Assembly (NCBI GenBank): GCA_029204225.1 | Contig: CM055104.1 | Coordinates: 25,001,285 to 25,065,284, forward strand | Reading direction: 5' to 3' | Length of the DNA: 64,000 nt | Source of the DNA: Diphasiastrum complanatum | Lineage: Eukaryota; Streptophyta; Lycopodiopsida; Lycopodiales; Lycopodiaceae | Part shown: piece after piece, positions 42,079 through 54,059 of the stretch | Layout of the letters: the number at the start of each line of letters is the position of its first letter | Numbering within the stretch: position 1 is the stretch's first letter | Translations under genes and position numbers: made by a program | Notes under the pieces: generated by a model | Databases searched by the model: none | Told to the model about the DNA's origin: nothing | Seen by the model: the letters and a program-made list of their open reading frames with translations, nothing else

Positions 42079-42545
42079 AAGGGGAGAAGAATGTTACGTC
42101 CATGTCCTATATATAGGATTCGACATAATCCTAGCTTAAATATCTGGTACTCCAGTGTACAAGATTATTAGTAATGCCACATCATTCCGGACTAGGCCAG
42201 AAATGTAATTAATAACCTTGTGAGGGCCCAGGTGCTGTAATTGGACCTATGGAGCTTTTGCATGGTGATTGACTGCTTGGCTTGGAATAGGAGATTCTAT
42301 AAGGAATATTCTCCAACTTTTGGGGCTTATATATCTTTAGAAACTTGTCTTACTCCTCATTCTAATTTCATGTTTCCAAGATCCAGGATCCTCTCCTCTC
42401 TTACATTCAATCACCACAACTTGAAGATGAAACAGTTAGGGATATGACTATTTGTTTCCTATTGGTTCGGTGATTTGGCTCTACATGTGTCCTTTTGATT
42501 GCATGCAACAAGATATAGGTAGATCTTCACTTGGTGATCCTTACA
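42079..42545 (+). repeat. PPT and LTR K2 of a Ty3/gypsy element
   Basis: AAGGGGAGAAGAA followed at 42092 by TGTTACGTCCATG; ends ATCCTTACA at 42545. Aligns with K1 and with the start of the G1 LTR. No gypsy coding sequence precedes it; 41790-42078 is unassigned. Confidence 0.75.
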
Positions 42546-44579
42546 AATAGCATCGTAAAATTGTCCATTTTTTTGTTCACACCGATGAAACTAACCCTAT
42601 GGATGTTCTTTCGCACACTCCTTGGCAAAAACAAGCACAAGCTCTTTATGATACCATTCATCGACATATTGACACTACTCTTGATGTTCTAGATGTTGTT
42701 GATATTCTAAATGCTCCTATTCTAGATGCTCATGTTCCAGTTGCTCCTGTACTTTCTAATTCTCATGCTTTGATTACTATGTGGTTGCTCCCAACAATAC
42801 TGCAGTTGCCAACATTGATTATTCCCTTGCAAAAGTGATCACTTATTGACATTGTACTTATTACTACTAGGAATGAAATAAAAAATTCTCTATGCCAAAA
42901 CGCACAAAGCTTTCTCATACTAAAAGCGAATTTCCACCACTACAGAGGACTCACCTTGTGGACTAAGACCACTTGCATAAAATTATATCCTAAAAAGAAA
43001 TACTACAAACAGTAGTACAAATGTAACTCTAGTAGTAAACACAATCCATACTTTTCTAATATGCACTTATTCGACCCATAGCTAATTGGGGCCTCACAAC
43101 TCTTTTATTATGTTTAAACCCCTTTGAAATACATTTGATACTTGAATGGGTCAAATGCCCCAATTGGATGCCCTAGAATGATTGCCTAACTACTATAAAT
43201 AGAGGCCATCATTATATCATTATCCAATTTTTGTTTTGGAGTCTTGAGCTCTTTGTAGAGAGTTCCATCTTTGTATTGGAGATCATTGTTGGAGATCTAT
43301 CTGATCGACAACCATTGGTTTCATTAGTCTTCTTTGTTGGAAAATGCTTGTGAATGACTATTTTGCTGCCTTTCATGAATGGTGCTTGCTATTTTCCATG
43401 CTAAATTTGTAGACATGTTCTTAACTTAGTAAAAGAAAATTGTGTGCAGTTGTATGTCTAGTCCTCAATCACTAATATAGGAGTCCTAAAAAACATTGAT
43501 AATTGAAACAAACGATAGCCCAAAATATATTCATGTGTGATGTACCTATCGCATTAAATATGATAAAATGCTAAAAGTGAGCACTACACAATAAATTACA
43601 CACAAAATAAATATAAATAAATTTTTGTTGTCAGGCAATTGCAAATAATAGGTAGTGTTTTGCTAAAAGAATGATGAAAAAAAATGGCCGGAGAAGTAGA
43701 AGTCCAAATTGTTGGTAGGAATGGACATCTAAAATGATTGTAAGAGATGCAAATGAAAAAAATTAATAGCTACAACATGACCCTTCCACATGCCTTGAAA
43801 AAAGTTCTAACTTCTAAAACCATGTGGTGAAACAAAGACCTTGCATCACAAACCATAGGAAGTGAAACAAATAGCATTTTCTTTAAAGAACAACAAATAC
43901 AATGAATTGTTGGTCCCCTATAAACAAGAGCAATGGGTGTCCTACAAAGAACACCCTAGTAATCAAATCATAAGTTGTGGAATGAGTGTCTCTGCTCCTA
44001 CTTATACTCTACCAGAATCAAGCCTAAAACTGTAGCACAAAAATTGATGCAACCTTGTGAACTCACCAACCCATCTAGTCTATCTTTACTCCTCCTACAT
44101 AGACCTAGCAAACATATGAATAAAAGTAATCAATAGGCCCTTAAGCATTAGTCCTTGCCAAATAAATTGGTCATGTCACCATATTGTCCAAAAAAAGCCT
44201 TAAAAGTGGTGTATGTATCACATATGACAAACTTGGAACATTCAAACAAAGTGTCTGCATATTTTGCACAACAATCCTTCATCATGTTCCACCTAGCATA
44301 TTAGAAACCCTATAGACTTGATTGGGATTCCATAAAAATCAAATTGTCACCACCAAAATATCTCAAGAATGTAGAATCACCAAAGATGTCCAAAAGTTGG
44401 CAAAAACTCTCTTTCAAATGGAAAGTAGAGATCAATCAGGCTTCTGTTAGCAATTTAGACACAGAATTTACCCTGTTAACCTCCATCAATGTTAGCTTAG
44501 CAACCAAACCAAACAAATGAGTACCTAAAAAATTATAAGTAACAACTCATACATGTATTTTATGCATATCATCGTTTTA
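42546..44579. other. Anonymous AT-rich DNA, no gene supported
   Basis: A TATAAATAG at 43194-43202 with following 'gagttccatctttgtattggagatc' resembles the promoter of an unidentified LTR. A frame at 42599-42838 (TLDVLDVVDILNAPILDAHV) has simple-sequence character. The minus strand from 44570 to 43700 has broken frames that I could not assign. Confidence 0.4.
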
Positions 44580-45337
44580 TCACCCGGCATAAATATCGTT
44601 AAACTCCTTATGCACAATGATGAAATTGGAAAAAGATGACATCTTAAAGACCAATAGTTGTTTTTGTTTTCCAGAATATAACAGAATTCTTAAGAGTAAA
44701 ACCCTGGTTAGAAGTCGTTCCTGAAAGTGGCTGTTGTTGAAGAACCTGCTCGAAAATCCATTCTCCATCTGCAATAGATCATAGACCTCATATGATGGTC
44801 GACCGCCACTTATTTTTACGTTGACCATATCTGTGGTTCACTAAATTGGAAAATGCAACTGCTTGTGAGCGAAAGCAGGTGAATACCATATGTGGCACCG
44901 TTTGGGTAGTAAAACTTCCCTAAAGCTCTTGCCGCGTCCACAGACACTATAACCGAAACAGATAAACTGAGACTTTGAACTGCATGTAAGCCCTAATAAT
45001 TTACTTCGAAAAAACTCAAATTGAATATATGTGATGATACGACGCCAGCATGGAAATAGAAACTATAACCATGTTTTTTGACATCTGGGAAGTAGGCTGA
45101 GTTCTTACATGTTCACATCCAGTTCTTACATTCTAGTGACGTCCTACCGATCTAATTTGAGTCGTTTGGCCCGAATAGTGTAATAGGTAATTGATCATAA
45201 AATTCCAAGAAACGAGATTTCTGAATGCAAAGTATTGAAAAGATAAAAACGATACCAGGAGGCGCTGGGGATATAGATGATGATGTTGCATCCTTGGGCT
45301 TGGTGACGGTCTTTGCCGCACCTTTCTTTGATGCCAT
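44580..45337 (-). CDS. Non-transposon gene start with one intron, product not recognised
   Basis: Exon 1 is 45337-45256 (82 nt): MASKKGAAKTVTKPKDATSS, then SISPAPP, with AAATGGC around the start. The donor GT (45255-45254) and acceptor AG (44832-44831) bound a 425-bp intron in phase 1; the split codon becomes Asp. Exon 2 from 44830 continues DMVNVKISGGRPSYEVYDLL, QMENGFSSRFFNNSHF and stays open to a stop at 44580. A second intron after FSS (donor-like CAG/GTTCTT) is possible, so the downstream part may be intron read-through. Basic, Ala/Lys-rich N-terminus. No copy elsewhere in the window. It may be the 5' end of a longer gene cut by repeats. Confidence 0.5.
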
Positions 45338-45530
45338 TTGAACGCTTACACACCAAACACGATAGTGTGAATAAAAGAAAGGAAGTACGCTGAGCACTCG
45401 AACTTAGCCTTTTCCTTGTGATGGAGTTTTGCTTTGTCTTGACGTTTCAACGTCCATGCTTACGATAGGCTGCTTCAACCAAAAAAAACCCAGGAGAATG
45501 CCAAGCTATCATTCTTCTTATTCTTTTATT

Positions 45531-45540
45531 TTTTATAGCT
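45531..45540 (-). promoter_or_regulatory. TATA-like box upstream of the gene at 45337
   Basis: Minus strand AGCTATAAAA, about 195 nt before the ATG. The rest of 45340-46000 is AT-rich non-coding DNA. Confidence 0.4.
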
Positions 45541-46009
45541 TTGTGGCAATAGGGAAAGTTATTGTGATCATTTGTTAAAAGACAAATTGTCATTCCTAGT
45601 TCAATTTGATCTAGGATTTGAACTTTTTAAAAAAAAAATTCAATTCTTTCAATTTATAAAAAAGTTTTTATGTGAATGATTCTTGTGCGTATATGGCAAA
45701 AGTTCTCCTACAATCCATAATCACATTGTTAATTTCGTTCAGTTCTTTTTTTTTAAAACGTTAAGTTACTATTAGATATACACAAAATGTACATAAGTGA
45801 GATAAACAACAATCCAAGACAAGGGAAAAACTATACACTCTAAAAGAAAACCAGGTTTTATTAGCACATTGTGCAGGGAGGCGATTCAATGAGGAGTAAA
45901 TGACATAGCGATATAACTACCCAGTTCTGCGGATTTTCCCGTGTCTTTTCACAGTCTGTAGTTTTACAAGTGTTTTTGCATAGTCTACAGAAATACACGG
46001 AGTTTTACC

Positions 46010-47206
46010 ACAGTGTCGCATTTTTCGCCTGTCAAGAATCTCGTGGAAAATGCAGTTTCGTCTTTTCGTATTTTTCGCCTGTCAGGATTTGCGAGCATAT
46101 ATGCAGAGTCGCATTTTTCGCTTTTTTTCCCCGCCTCAAATATTAAGAAAATGACTCTGAAAATGTGTGGGGCAACCCTAAATCAGTTTTTTAAGGCACT
46201 ATCGGGTTTTTCGTAAAAAGCCGACACTGTCGCATTGTTGCGACAGTGTCGCATGTGGCTGTTTTAGTTCATTTCTGCAGAAGAGACAGCTTGGTTCATT
46301 TATGCGAACAGACGCTTTACGACCAATTGTCACTGCTTATCAGCAATCAATGACAAGGAACCGGATGGATGCCAGCGGATGCCAGCGGATACCAGCCAAC
46401 TGGCAATCGCAATTGACGACCTAATTTCTTAGTATAAATAGTTGTTCATATTCATACAGTTTCAAGTCAAAAAAGGAAGAAGTTCATTAAGCATTTGAAT
46501 AGTTAGCTCTCTCTCTCTTAAGCTTGCGAGCTTGAACACTCCTGAGCATTCTAGCTCACTTCTTAGAGTTGTTTAGAGATTGCTACTGCTTATCAACATT
46601 GCACTTAATTCAAACTTTCATTTTAGCCATTTAGAAATTGCTTAGAGTACGCGGCTTCGATACGCAATTTATTGTACTCATTTACTTTTGTTTCCTTTTC
46701 ATACTGAATCAATACTATCTTCTATTGCGTTCAGCTTCGTCTCAAAATGTATGCATTTCTGTAGTTCTTCACGACTAATTATTTGTCTTGTGATTCGCGA
46801 CAAATGATTTGTCTGATAAATTCGATGCTTAATGTTTGGCTACGTAATCACTGTAGTACTAATGATTTCAAAGTTAGTTACTATAAGATCGAACATGATT
46901 TCTATCACTATTGTTTTGTCATAGAGAAAGAGAAAGATAGTCTATTCCGTTGCGCACGTTATTTTTTCTTTCTTGACGCTCGAATAATTTTTATTCGAGT
47001 TCGTTTTCTTTTCGAGTTCGACCTATCCTTCACATACCTCTTTCCGACAACTCGAACACTACAAACTATTGAACACTCTTTGAAAGATGTCTGAACCTAA
47101 CGGCAAAGCTAACATCTTAAACTATCATTATTGCCATCGGGTCTTCATGCCCACTTTATTTCACGATCAGTCCAAGGCTGACATATCATAGAGTAACTAC
47201 AATATG
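46010..47206 (+). other. Promoter- or LTR-like region S with a short gag-like start
   Basis: Contains repeated 'gtcgcatttttcgcctgtcaggat' text, a hairpin (46222-46251), a 10-bp tandem GCCAGCGGAT (46371-46390), TATAAATA (46433-46440), and at 47094 an ATG opening MSEPNGKANILNYHYCHRVF, which is cut by V at 47207. The shared phrase 'ggcact.tcgggtttttcg' ties it to the W LTR. Probably the 5' end of a W-like copia. No PBS was found. Confidence 0.4.
46222..46251. repeat. Perfect hairpin, 13-bp arms, 4-nt loop
   Basis: Arms CGACACTGTCGCA and TGCGACAGTGTCG around TTGT. Each arm is itself nearly palindromic. Confidence 0.9.
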
Positions 47207-47853
47207 TGTGAAAAATTGTTAACTAGTTTGTTGGCTTATTGGCATTTTTTGGAGGCCAAAATGAAATCTCAACTTAGAGATAGGTTCATGTTTATTAATA
47301 AAGGCCTAAATAGTGTTTGTACTATTTTTCGCAAGTAGATAGGTGGATGAGGTTGAGTTTGGACCCATTCTGATTGGCTAAATTTGTTACATTGCTTCTA
47401 GACTAGTATTTCTAGATTTTTTATGAAGTATCTAGAAGTTTCCAATTCAGGTCAAGTTTGGGACAAGTGGCCAAATGACATTTTGGAAGCTATAAATAAA
47501 TGTACCTACGTGAAGAAATAATTATCAAAGTTTTTTTCTTTGTGAAGAATTCATCTCTTGTGTTTCTATGTCCATCTCATGTGATTTTCTCTTGATATCT
47601 TGGTTTTCTATGTGTAAAATGTTGATTTTCTTGTAGATCTTGCTTCCATACATGTGAAGTATAGTACTGTACTGGTGATGTATGGACAAGGACAAGACTA
47701 AATTATATTCAAGTTTATATGATCAGATCATTTTTAAGTTCTAGCATGCCTAAAGTTGTGATTTTTATCTTCTAACTATTTCTAGATGTGCAACCAAATT
47801 TGGCTAAGATCTTAGTGATCCATTAAATGTGTTTTCGATCTATAATTTTCACA
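47207..47853 (+). repeat. 5' LTR of copia V (E-type), 647 bp
   Basis: 8-bp TIR TGTGAAAA...TTTTCACA; aligned with the E LTR. TATAAATA at 47491-47498. Followed at 47854 by a decayed PBS (TGATATTAGAGT). Confidence 0.85.
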
Positions 47854-48419
47854 TGATATTAGAGTAGGTTTCAAGCCAAAGTTGGTGGATTTCTCAAATC
47901 TAGAGGTGGATTTGAGGTCGACATAAATTATGTGTGTACTTGGAGGTGTTTCTAGCTCAAATCTTGTAGTTTCAAGTATAGAGTTGGATCTTTGTGATCT
48001 TAAAATAATTTTAGGTCAAAATACTTGTATATGGATGATTTTTGAAACCACTTACTAGAATGTGGAGACAAAAATTGCTTGTGATTGTGGATGCTACATT
48101 CTATTAGATGAGATATCTAGATTCTAGCTTTTGCATGTAGATTTTGCTTGATTCAATATTTTGCATTTTTGTGAAACCCTAAATTTGATAGGATCTCTTT
48201 ATTTTAAGTTGCTGGACTTTTTTCAAGAGTGTGTTTCAATCTTAGGTGTTGGCAAAATTTCATCATATTGTTTTTAGATCTATTGTGATCAAGAAATCAA
48301 TATTCTATGTGCTATGATTTGCTAGAAAGATAAAAAGGAGAGGCTAGATTGTTTTCATATCTTTGTGATTTCTTCCTGAGTTTCATTTGTTGATTGTCAA
48401 AGGAGTGCTTAGTGCTTAT

Positions 48420-49135
48420 TGCATCTTCTACATCTCAAGTTGGAGAGGAGAAAGCTATGCTCATCAAAAGCAAGTTCAAGGGCAAAGGCAAAGGCAAATG
48501 GTCAAAAGGGCAAGATCGAGGTGAGCCTTCTACTTTTTTGGCAAGAAGAAAGATAGATCCAAGCTAAAATATTTCTATTATGGAGTCAAAGGACATTTTT
48601 CTAGTAATTTCCTGAAGAAGAAAAGAGATCAAGGTGAGAAGCAAACCAATCTAACTCTTGATGAAGATGATGTTGAAGAACAACTTTCAAATGATGCTTT
48701 TTTTATGTCATATTGTTTGTTGGCTAATGATGGAGATATTGATCCTTGGTGGATTGATAGTGGAGATACATCACATATGACATATCATGAGGAGTATTAT
48801 ACATCATTGATAGCATTTGAAGGTGACAAGAAGGTGACCTACACGACCAATGATGGTGAGTGTGCAATCAAAGGGATTGGCACCATCTTGCTAATCTATG
48901 TGGATGATATCATCTTGAGTGGTGGAGACAATCAAGATGTGGAGGATATCAAGAGTGCTCTTAAGAAGGAGTTTGAGGTGCATGATCTTGGTAACTTGCA
49001 TTACATTTTGGGAATAGCAGTCATTAGATATTCTAAATCTACTTTCATTTGTCAAGAGAAGTATGCTAATTCTATTCTAGAAAGATTTCATATGGTAGAT
49101 GCAAAAGCTAGTGATACACCTATGGAGTAGCTAAC
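48420..49135 (+). pseudogene. Copia V: gag tail, protease and RT fused by deletion
   Basis: Gag basic tract (KSKFKGKGKGKWSKGQDRGE), a frameshift, then a knuckle with all three cysteines lost (YFYYGVKGHFSSNF), protease WWIDSGDTSHMTYHEEYY, and TTNDGECAIKGIGTI joined in frame to RT LIYVDDIILSGGDNQDVEDI, FEVHDLGNLHYILGIAV and ILERFHMVDAKASDTPME. Integrase and the first half of RT are missing, yet the frame 48705-49130 is open across the join. Ends at a stop close to where W is inserted. V's leader is 47866-48419. Confidence 0.88.
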
Positions 49136-49151
49136 TACTTGAGTGTAGGCA

Positions 49152-49969
49152 TGTAGGAATGGAAACTCAACAGTTAGTAGCAGAAGTACTCAAGATGATT
49201 CATACAAATCTGCGCAAATGAACAATACAGTAGTGAGACAAAAATTGCACTTTGATTAATATCAACAGCGAGTACAATGGCTTGAAGTGATAACTTTAGC
49301 TTGTTGAGCGTGATAATGCTGGCTACAGAAGAACTCTGATTATAATGTTAAAAACACTTGTATTGCTTGATGCAGCTAGTAGTATATATTTACAAGTGTT
49401 TTCAAAAAATATCGTACAAGCATTGAATGTTATTTACACTAGTCTTTGTATATGTACAAAATGGGTACCCGCCCTTAGGATATTTTAGTGGTCCAATTGT
49501 TTTTAGGGTTGATGATAAGTTGGCGACATCGATGTGCCACTGTTCAAAAAATCCAAAAAATGCGAAGGTGCCCTTGAACAGAGAAAGCATGTAAATTCTG
49601 AAGGTGCAAAAATCCCGAAGGTGCCTTTAAAGCGAAAGTAGAGAAATGCAAAAAATCCGACAATGCCTTTAAAATGAATTTTGGTCACAATGTCACATTT
49701 TTCCCGAAGGTGGAAAAACCCAACAGTGTCACTTTTTTTCAAAAGTGCGAAAATGCGGAAAAAGACGAAGGTTTCTAAAAAATGATTAAGACAAAAAAAA
49801 TTTCTAAGATACAAAAAAGGCGACAATGCCTTAAAACGAAAATGTTTTAAGAAAAAATGAAGCTTTTTTGGAAAAATGCGAAGGTTCGAAATATGTTGTC
49901 GGCCTTCAGCTGTTTTCAGGATGCTCATTACTCGAATGGTTTGTTAAGGCTGAGCATAAGAAATCGTTA
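49152..49969 (-). repeat. 3' LTR of W
   Basis: Aligned with 54060-54971, with a deletion near the low end. The PPT AAGGGGGAG (minus, 49970-49980) lies next to it. About 49530-49900 consists of degenerate 'gaaggtgcgaaaaacccgac' units. Confidence 0.82.
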
Positions 49970-50276
49970 CTCCCCCTTAATGTGGAACCTGAAAAACTTT
50001 GATCTTCAGATTTAACATCTAGTTAAATCTGAGATGTTGCTCCTTTGATAGAGCCTTTGTGAAGTAATCTACTACCATGTAGTTTGTTTTGAAGAAAACC
50101 AATGCTACTTTCTTGCTACGCACTTTCTCTCTAAGGTAATGATACTTGATTTCAATATGCTTGCTTCGAGAGTAAAATCTCAGATTGAGAGATAACGCTA
50201 TTGTGCTTTGATTGTCACAATAGATTGTTGTAGGAAGTGTTTGTGCAAGGTCGAGGTCTGTAGGTAGTTGCCTTAG

Positions 50277-51440
50277 TTAGATCGCCTCTTTGGTTGCATT
50301 TGTGACAACTATGGATTCAGATTCCGTTGATGATAATGCAACCGAGGTCTTCTTCTGGTTGTTCCATGAGATTGGGCCTTGGTTGTATAGAAATACAAAT
50401 GTAGAAGTTGATCTTCTGGTATTGATATCTCCTACCCAATCCGCATCTATGTAGGCTTCAAGGATGTTGCCAGTTTGGCTACCTCCATAGCTGATGCTAA
50501 GAGTTTTCGTTGCTTGGGTGTACTTCATGACCTTTGTTAGTGCTTTCCAGTGAGTGAAGCCTGGATTTGATAGAAATTGGCTAATTGTACTAATCAAATA
50601 TGAAAGGTCTGATCGCATGCAGATCATTGTGTACATCAATGAGCCGATGATGGATTGAAACGAGTAGCATTTCATTTTCTCCTTTTCTGTCTCAATTTGA
50701 GGAGACTGCTCCTTTGATAATTTTAGACTAGGGTTGAGTGGAAAGTGGCTTGGTTTGCAGTTGGCTATACCATACTTTTCTAGCACGTTGTTGAGATATC
50801 ATTGCTGACTGATAAAAATCAGACTGCTGGGTTGATCTCATTGGATTTGGATTCCGAGACAATAGTGAGCTAGATCCATGTCAATCATCTTGTATTCTTG
50901 GGCCAGCATGCATTTGGTATCCTTTTTCAGATTCAGATCATTACTGAATAGTAGTGTATCATCTACATAGAGAGTGATGATGATGAAGTAATCTGATATA
51001 GACTTGAAGTAGACATTCGAGTCTGCTGAGTTTGAAATAAAACCATTTTCTATCAGAAATACATTGATCTTTTGGAACCAGGCTCTAGGTGATTGTTTCA
51101 GCCCATAGAGGGCCTTGTGGATTTTGCATACAAGGTGCTTTTGACTTCCCTTGAGTTTGTATCCCTCTGGTTGTGACATATAAATTTTCTCTTCGATGGT
51201 TCCGTTGAGGAAAGCGGTCTGGACATCTAGTGGACTTCAAGATCTATTGGGGTTGCAAAGGAGATAAGTAGGCAAATTGAAGCATGTTTGACAATTGGGC
51301 TGAAAGTTTCAGAATAATCCAGATTTGGAATCTGGAAAGAGCCTTTGGCGACTAGTCTGGCCTTGTAATGATTTAGCCTCCCTTCAGCATCGTACTTCGT
51401 CTCGAATATCCATTTGCATGGAATTGGGTTATGGTCCTTT
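50277..51440 (-). pseudogene. RT and RNase H of copia W
   Basis: Minus frames: CKWIFETKYDAEGRLNHYKA, RLVAKGSFQIPNLDYSETFS, MSQPEGYKLKGSQKHLVCKI, ALYGLKQSPRAWFQKI, catalytic LYVDDTLLFSND, then LEKYGIANCKPSHFPLNPSL, SIIGSLMYTMICMRSDLSYL, RNase H YIDADWVGDINTRRSTSTFV and SVALSSTESESIVVTNATKE. Stops at about 51180, 50838 and 50790. RNase H ends early at 50277 (stop), with its tail in another frame. Key RT residues survive. Confidence 0.9.
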
Positions 51441-51474
51441 GGCAGCTCAGTGATTATTCATGTTTGATTCTCTA

Positions 51475-51900
51475 TCAGAGAATCGAAGTCGGTGTCCATC
51501 GCTGCTTTCCACTGGTCAGTATCAAGAGTAGACATTGCCTCAGAAACAGTGGTTGATTCCTGCACAAAGTAGCAGACCGGATCATCCATAAATATGGATG
51601 GAGGCTGTCTGGACTTGTTCGACCTTCTGGTTTGAACTTCGGTCCTCTAATGTGAGTTGACTCATTGAGATTTTGACTCATTGTCTGAATCAGTGTGGCT
51701 TTTTTACAGTTGAATCCCTAGATCAGAATTTGGGTGCTCGATCCTTGGGTCGGATTTGTTAGTAGCTTTTCCCTTGCAACCGATGAACTGGTCTTCCACA
51801 AAATTGACATCTCTACTGGTGAATGCTTTCTTAGTATCCAGATCATAGGGCTTGTATGCCTTGTGTTCTGGGAAATAACTGATGAAAATCATTTTTCTAC
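51475..51900 (-). pseudogene. Pol linker between integrase and RT, copia W
   Basis: FISYFPEHKAYKPYDLDTKK, AFTSRDVNFVEDQF, then QPPSIFMDDP and MSTLDTDQWKAAMDTDFDSL in shifted frames. Typical low-conservation linker leading into RT. Confidence 0.8.
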
Positions 51901-51959
51901 TTTGTCATCTAGCTTTCTTCTTAGATCTTCAGGGATCTGAATGAAAGCGATGCATCCAA

Positions 51960-52630
51960 ACACTCTAATATATTTGAGTGATGGTTTTGATCATGTCCAC
52001 ACCTCATAAGGTGTCTTGCCATTTAGGTGATGGATCGATTCAGTAAGTAGGCAGCTATAGTAATAGCTTCTTCCCAGAATTTTTTTGGAAGAGAGACATG
52101 GGCCATCATGCTCTTGGCACTTTCGATGAGTGTGCGATTCTTCCGTTCAGCTACGCCATTGGACTGAGGTGAGTAGTTGGTTGTAAATTGATGATGTATA
52201 CCATTGGCCTTGTAGAATTCTTTGCCTCCATCTGTGCATAGAGCTTTGATCTTCCTCTGGGTCTGGTTTTCTACAGATGCTTTGTATTGCTTGAATAATT
52301 TGATCACTTCAGATTTGTTCTTCATAAAGTAAATAGCAGTCCTCCGAGAGAAGTCGTCAATGAAGGTTAGAAGATATAGAGTTGCCCTTGTGGAAGCAGT
52401 CTACATTGGGCCACAAATGTCACTGTGTACAGGTCAAGCAAGCCTTTGGAAGTATGGATTGAGTCTGAAATAAAAGGGCTTCTTGCATGCTTGCTGAGAA
52501 TATAGCTTTCTCATGGAGAAGTTGGCTTGCTGATAGAAGGCAGATCTTGTACTAGTCTCTGAGCAGACATTTGCTGGATACTATTGAAATTGAGGTGGCC
52601 AAGTCTGAAATGCCATAGCATATCATTTGA
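51960..52630 (-). pseudogene. Integrase of copia W
   Basis: GAG-pre-integrase HFRLGHLNFNSIQQMSAQ near 52600, then YILLTFIDDFSRRTAIYFMK, CTDGGKEFYKANGIHHQFTT, YSPQSNGVAERKNRTLIESA, SLPKKFWEEAITIAAYLLNR. The open part is 52023-52325. Catalytic Asp (CTDGG) and Glu (VAERKN) are present; the zinc-finger and C-terminal parts carry stops. Confidence 0.9.
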
Positions 52631-53299
52631 TTCAGACTGTGTGAAGAGCTTGACTATTAGAAGAGTAGCAGTGGCTAATTTTGTAAAGATAGCCGCTTCT
52701 TCTTCTGAAGGCTAGTACCTTCTGGGATTTGTCAAGAATTATGCAGCTGTTTCTATTGAATTCGACCCTCCGACCTGAATCAGTGATGTTTGCTAACTGA
52801 AAACAAACTTTTGGTCAGATTTGGAATGTGGAGAACGTTGGATAGCATCTTGACTTCACCTCTTTGGAATTCAACTCTGACTGTTCCTTCACCTTCGACT
52901 CCAAGTTGCACAACTCGAGAGTGGATAAATAACTTATGCTCTTTGAATCAGTCACGATGTGACTCATATGTTGAGTTGCTCCAGAATCTTGATACCAGGA
53001 ATCTATATTCTAATGTTCTCCAACTTTGGTCATGAATGTTGATTCATCTTCTTCTTGTTGCTGAATTGAGTGACTGGTTGTAGCACTGTGTGCTTGTTGT
53101 TGGAACTACTTCTTCTTTTTGTTGTTGTGTACTTCAAAGTTCGGCAGTCTTTGATTTCATGGCTAGTCCTCTTACAGTATCTGTAGAATAGTTTCTACAC
53201 TGGTTGGAACAATAAAGAGGTTGAATTCGATCCTGAACCAGAATTTGGTCCAGACTACATGTTGCACTTCTTGTCAGTATAACTTGACTTTGTAGATTT

Positions 53300-53990
53300 C
53301 TTGAATCTAAACTTCTAATTTTTTGAATATAGAGTTTGATTATTTGATCTTGAGTCTAAGGATGATGCTGATCTTCTAATCTCCTCTTGTAGAAGCAGCG
53401 ATATTATTCTTGATAGAGTGAGGTGCTCTTGGTAGAAATTGCAATTTTTGTAGGCTTCAAGTAGACTCGATAATAGAGTCATGAGTGCATCAGAATCTTC
53501 TATGACTGAGCCAGTTGTAGTCACCTGCTCCATAAGGTTTTTGAATGCGTTGAGATGACTCAAAACACTTTTTGTGTCAGGACATCCTCAAGGTGAAGAA
53601 TTTATTCCTCAAGTGTAACTTAGAAGTAGCATCCCTGATATCGTAGAGAGTTGCTAAGATGTCCCATGCATTCTTAGTAGTGTGAGCAGCATGTATGTGA
53701 ATGATCTGAGTATCCTTGATGTTGAGGGTGATTATGGCAAATGATTTGCCATCTCTTAGTCTCCACTTGGTAATGCTGGCTACATCACCTTCTGGTTTGA
53801 ACTCTGTGCCATCAACGATGTTCCATAGTTAGTATCACCTTCATCTTGAATTTCTAGATATGGTAGTTATCTCCATCGAGTTTGTCAATGAGAGATGAAC
53901 TAGATGATGGATTTATTCTGGTTGAACGAGATTGTTGGTAGAAACAACAATTGTCGAAATATTGTTGGCTGCGCGTTTGCTAGAGAGACG
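53300..53990 (-). pseudogene. gag of copia W (decayed)
   Basis: The clear part is 53563-53315: LSHLNAFKNLMEQVTT, DALMTLLSSLLEAYKNCNFY, LSRIISLLLQEEIRRSASSL. Upstream frames with many stops continue to about 53990. UBN2-type capsid sequence, different in detail from the E family. The knuckle region (53150-53300) is unreadable. Confidence 0.78.
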
Positions 53991-54047
53991 TCTTGGTAGA
54001 AATAAGACTGATATTCTGCAGTAGAAATGTAGATTACTGAAATGCCC

Positions 54048-54059
54048 GCTCTGATACCA
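54048..54059 (-). other. Primer-binding site of W
   Basis: Plus strand GCTCTGATACCA, perfect tRNA-iMet-type complement, followed at 54060 by the LTR (TGTCGTAAATCG). Confidence 0.92.
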
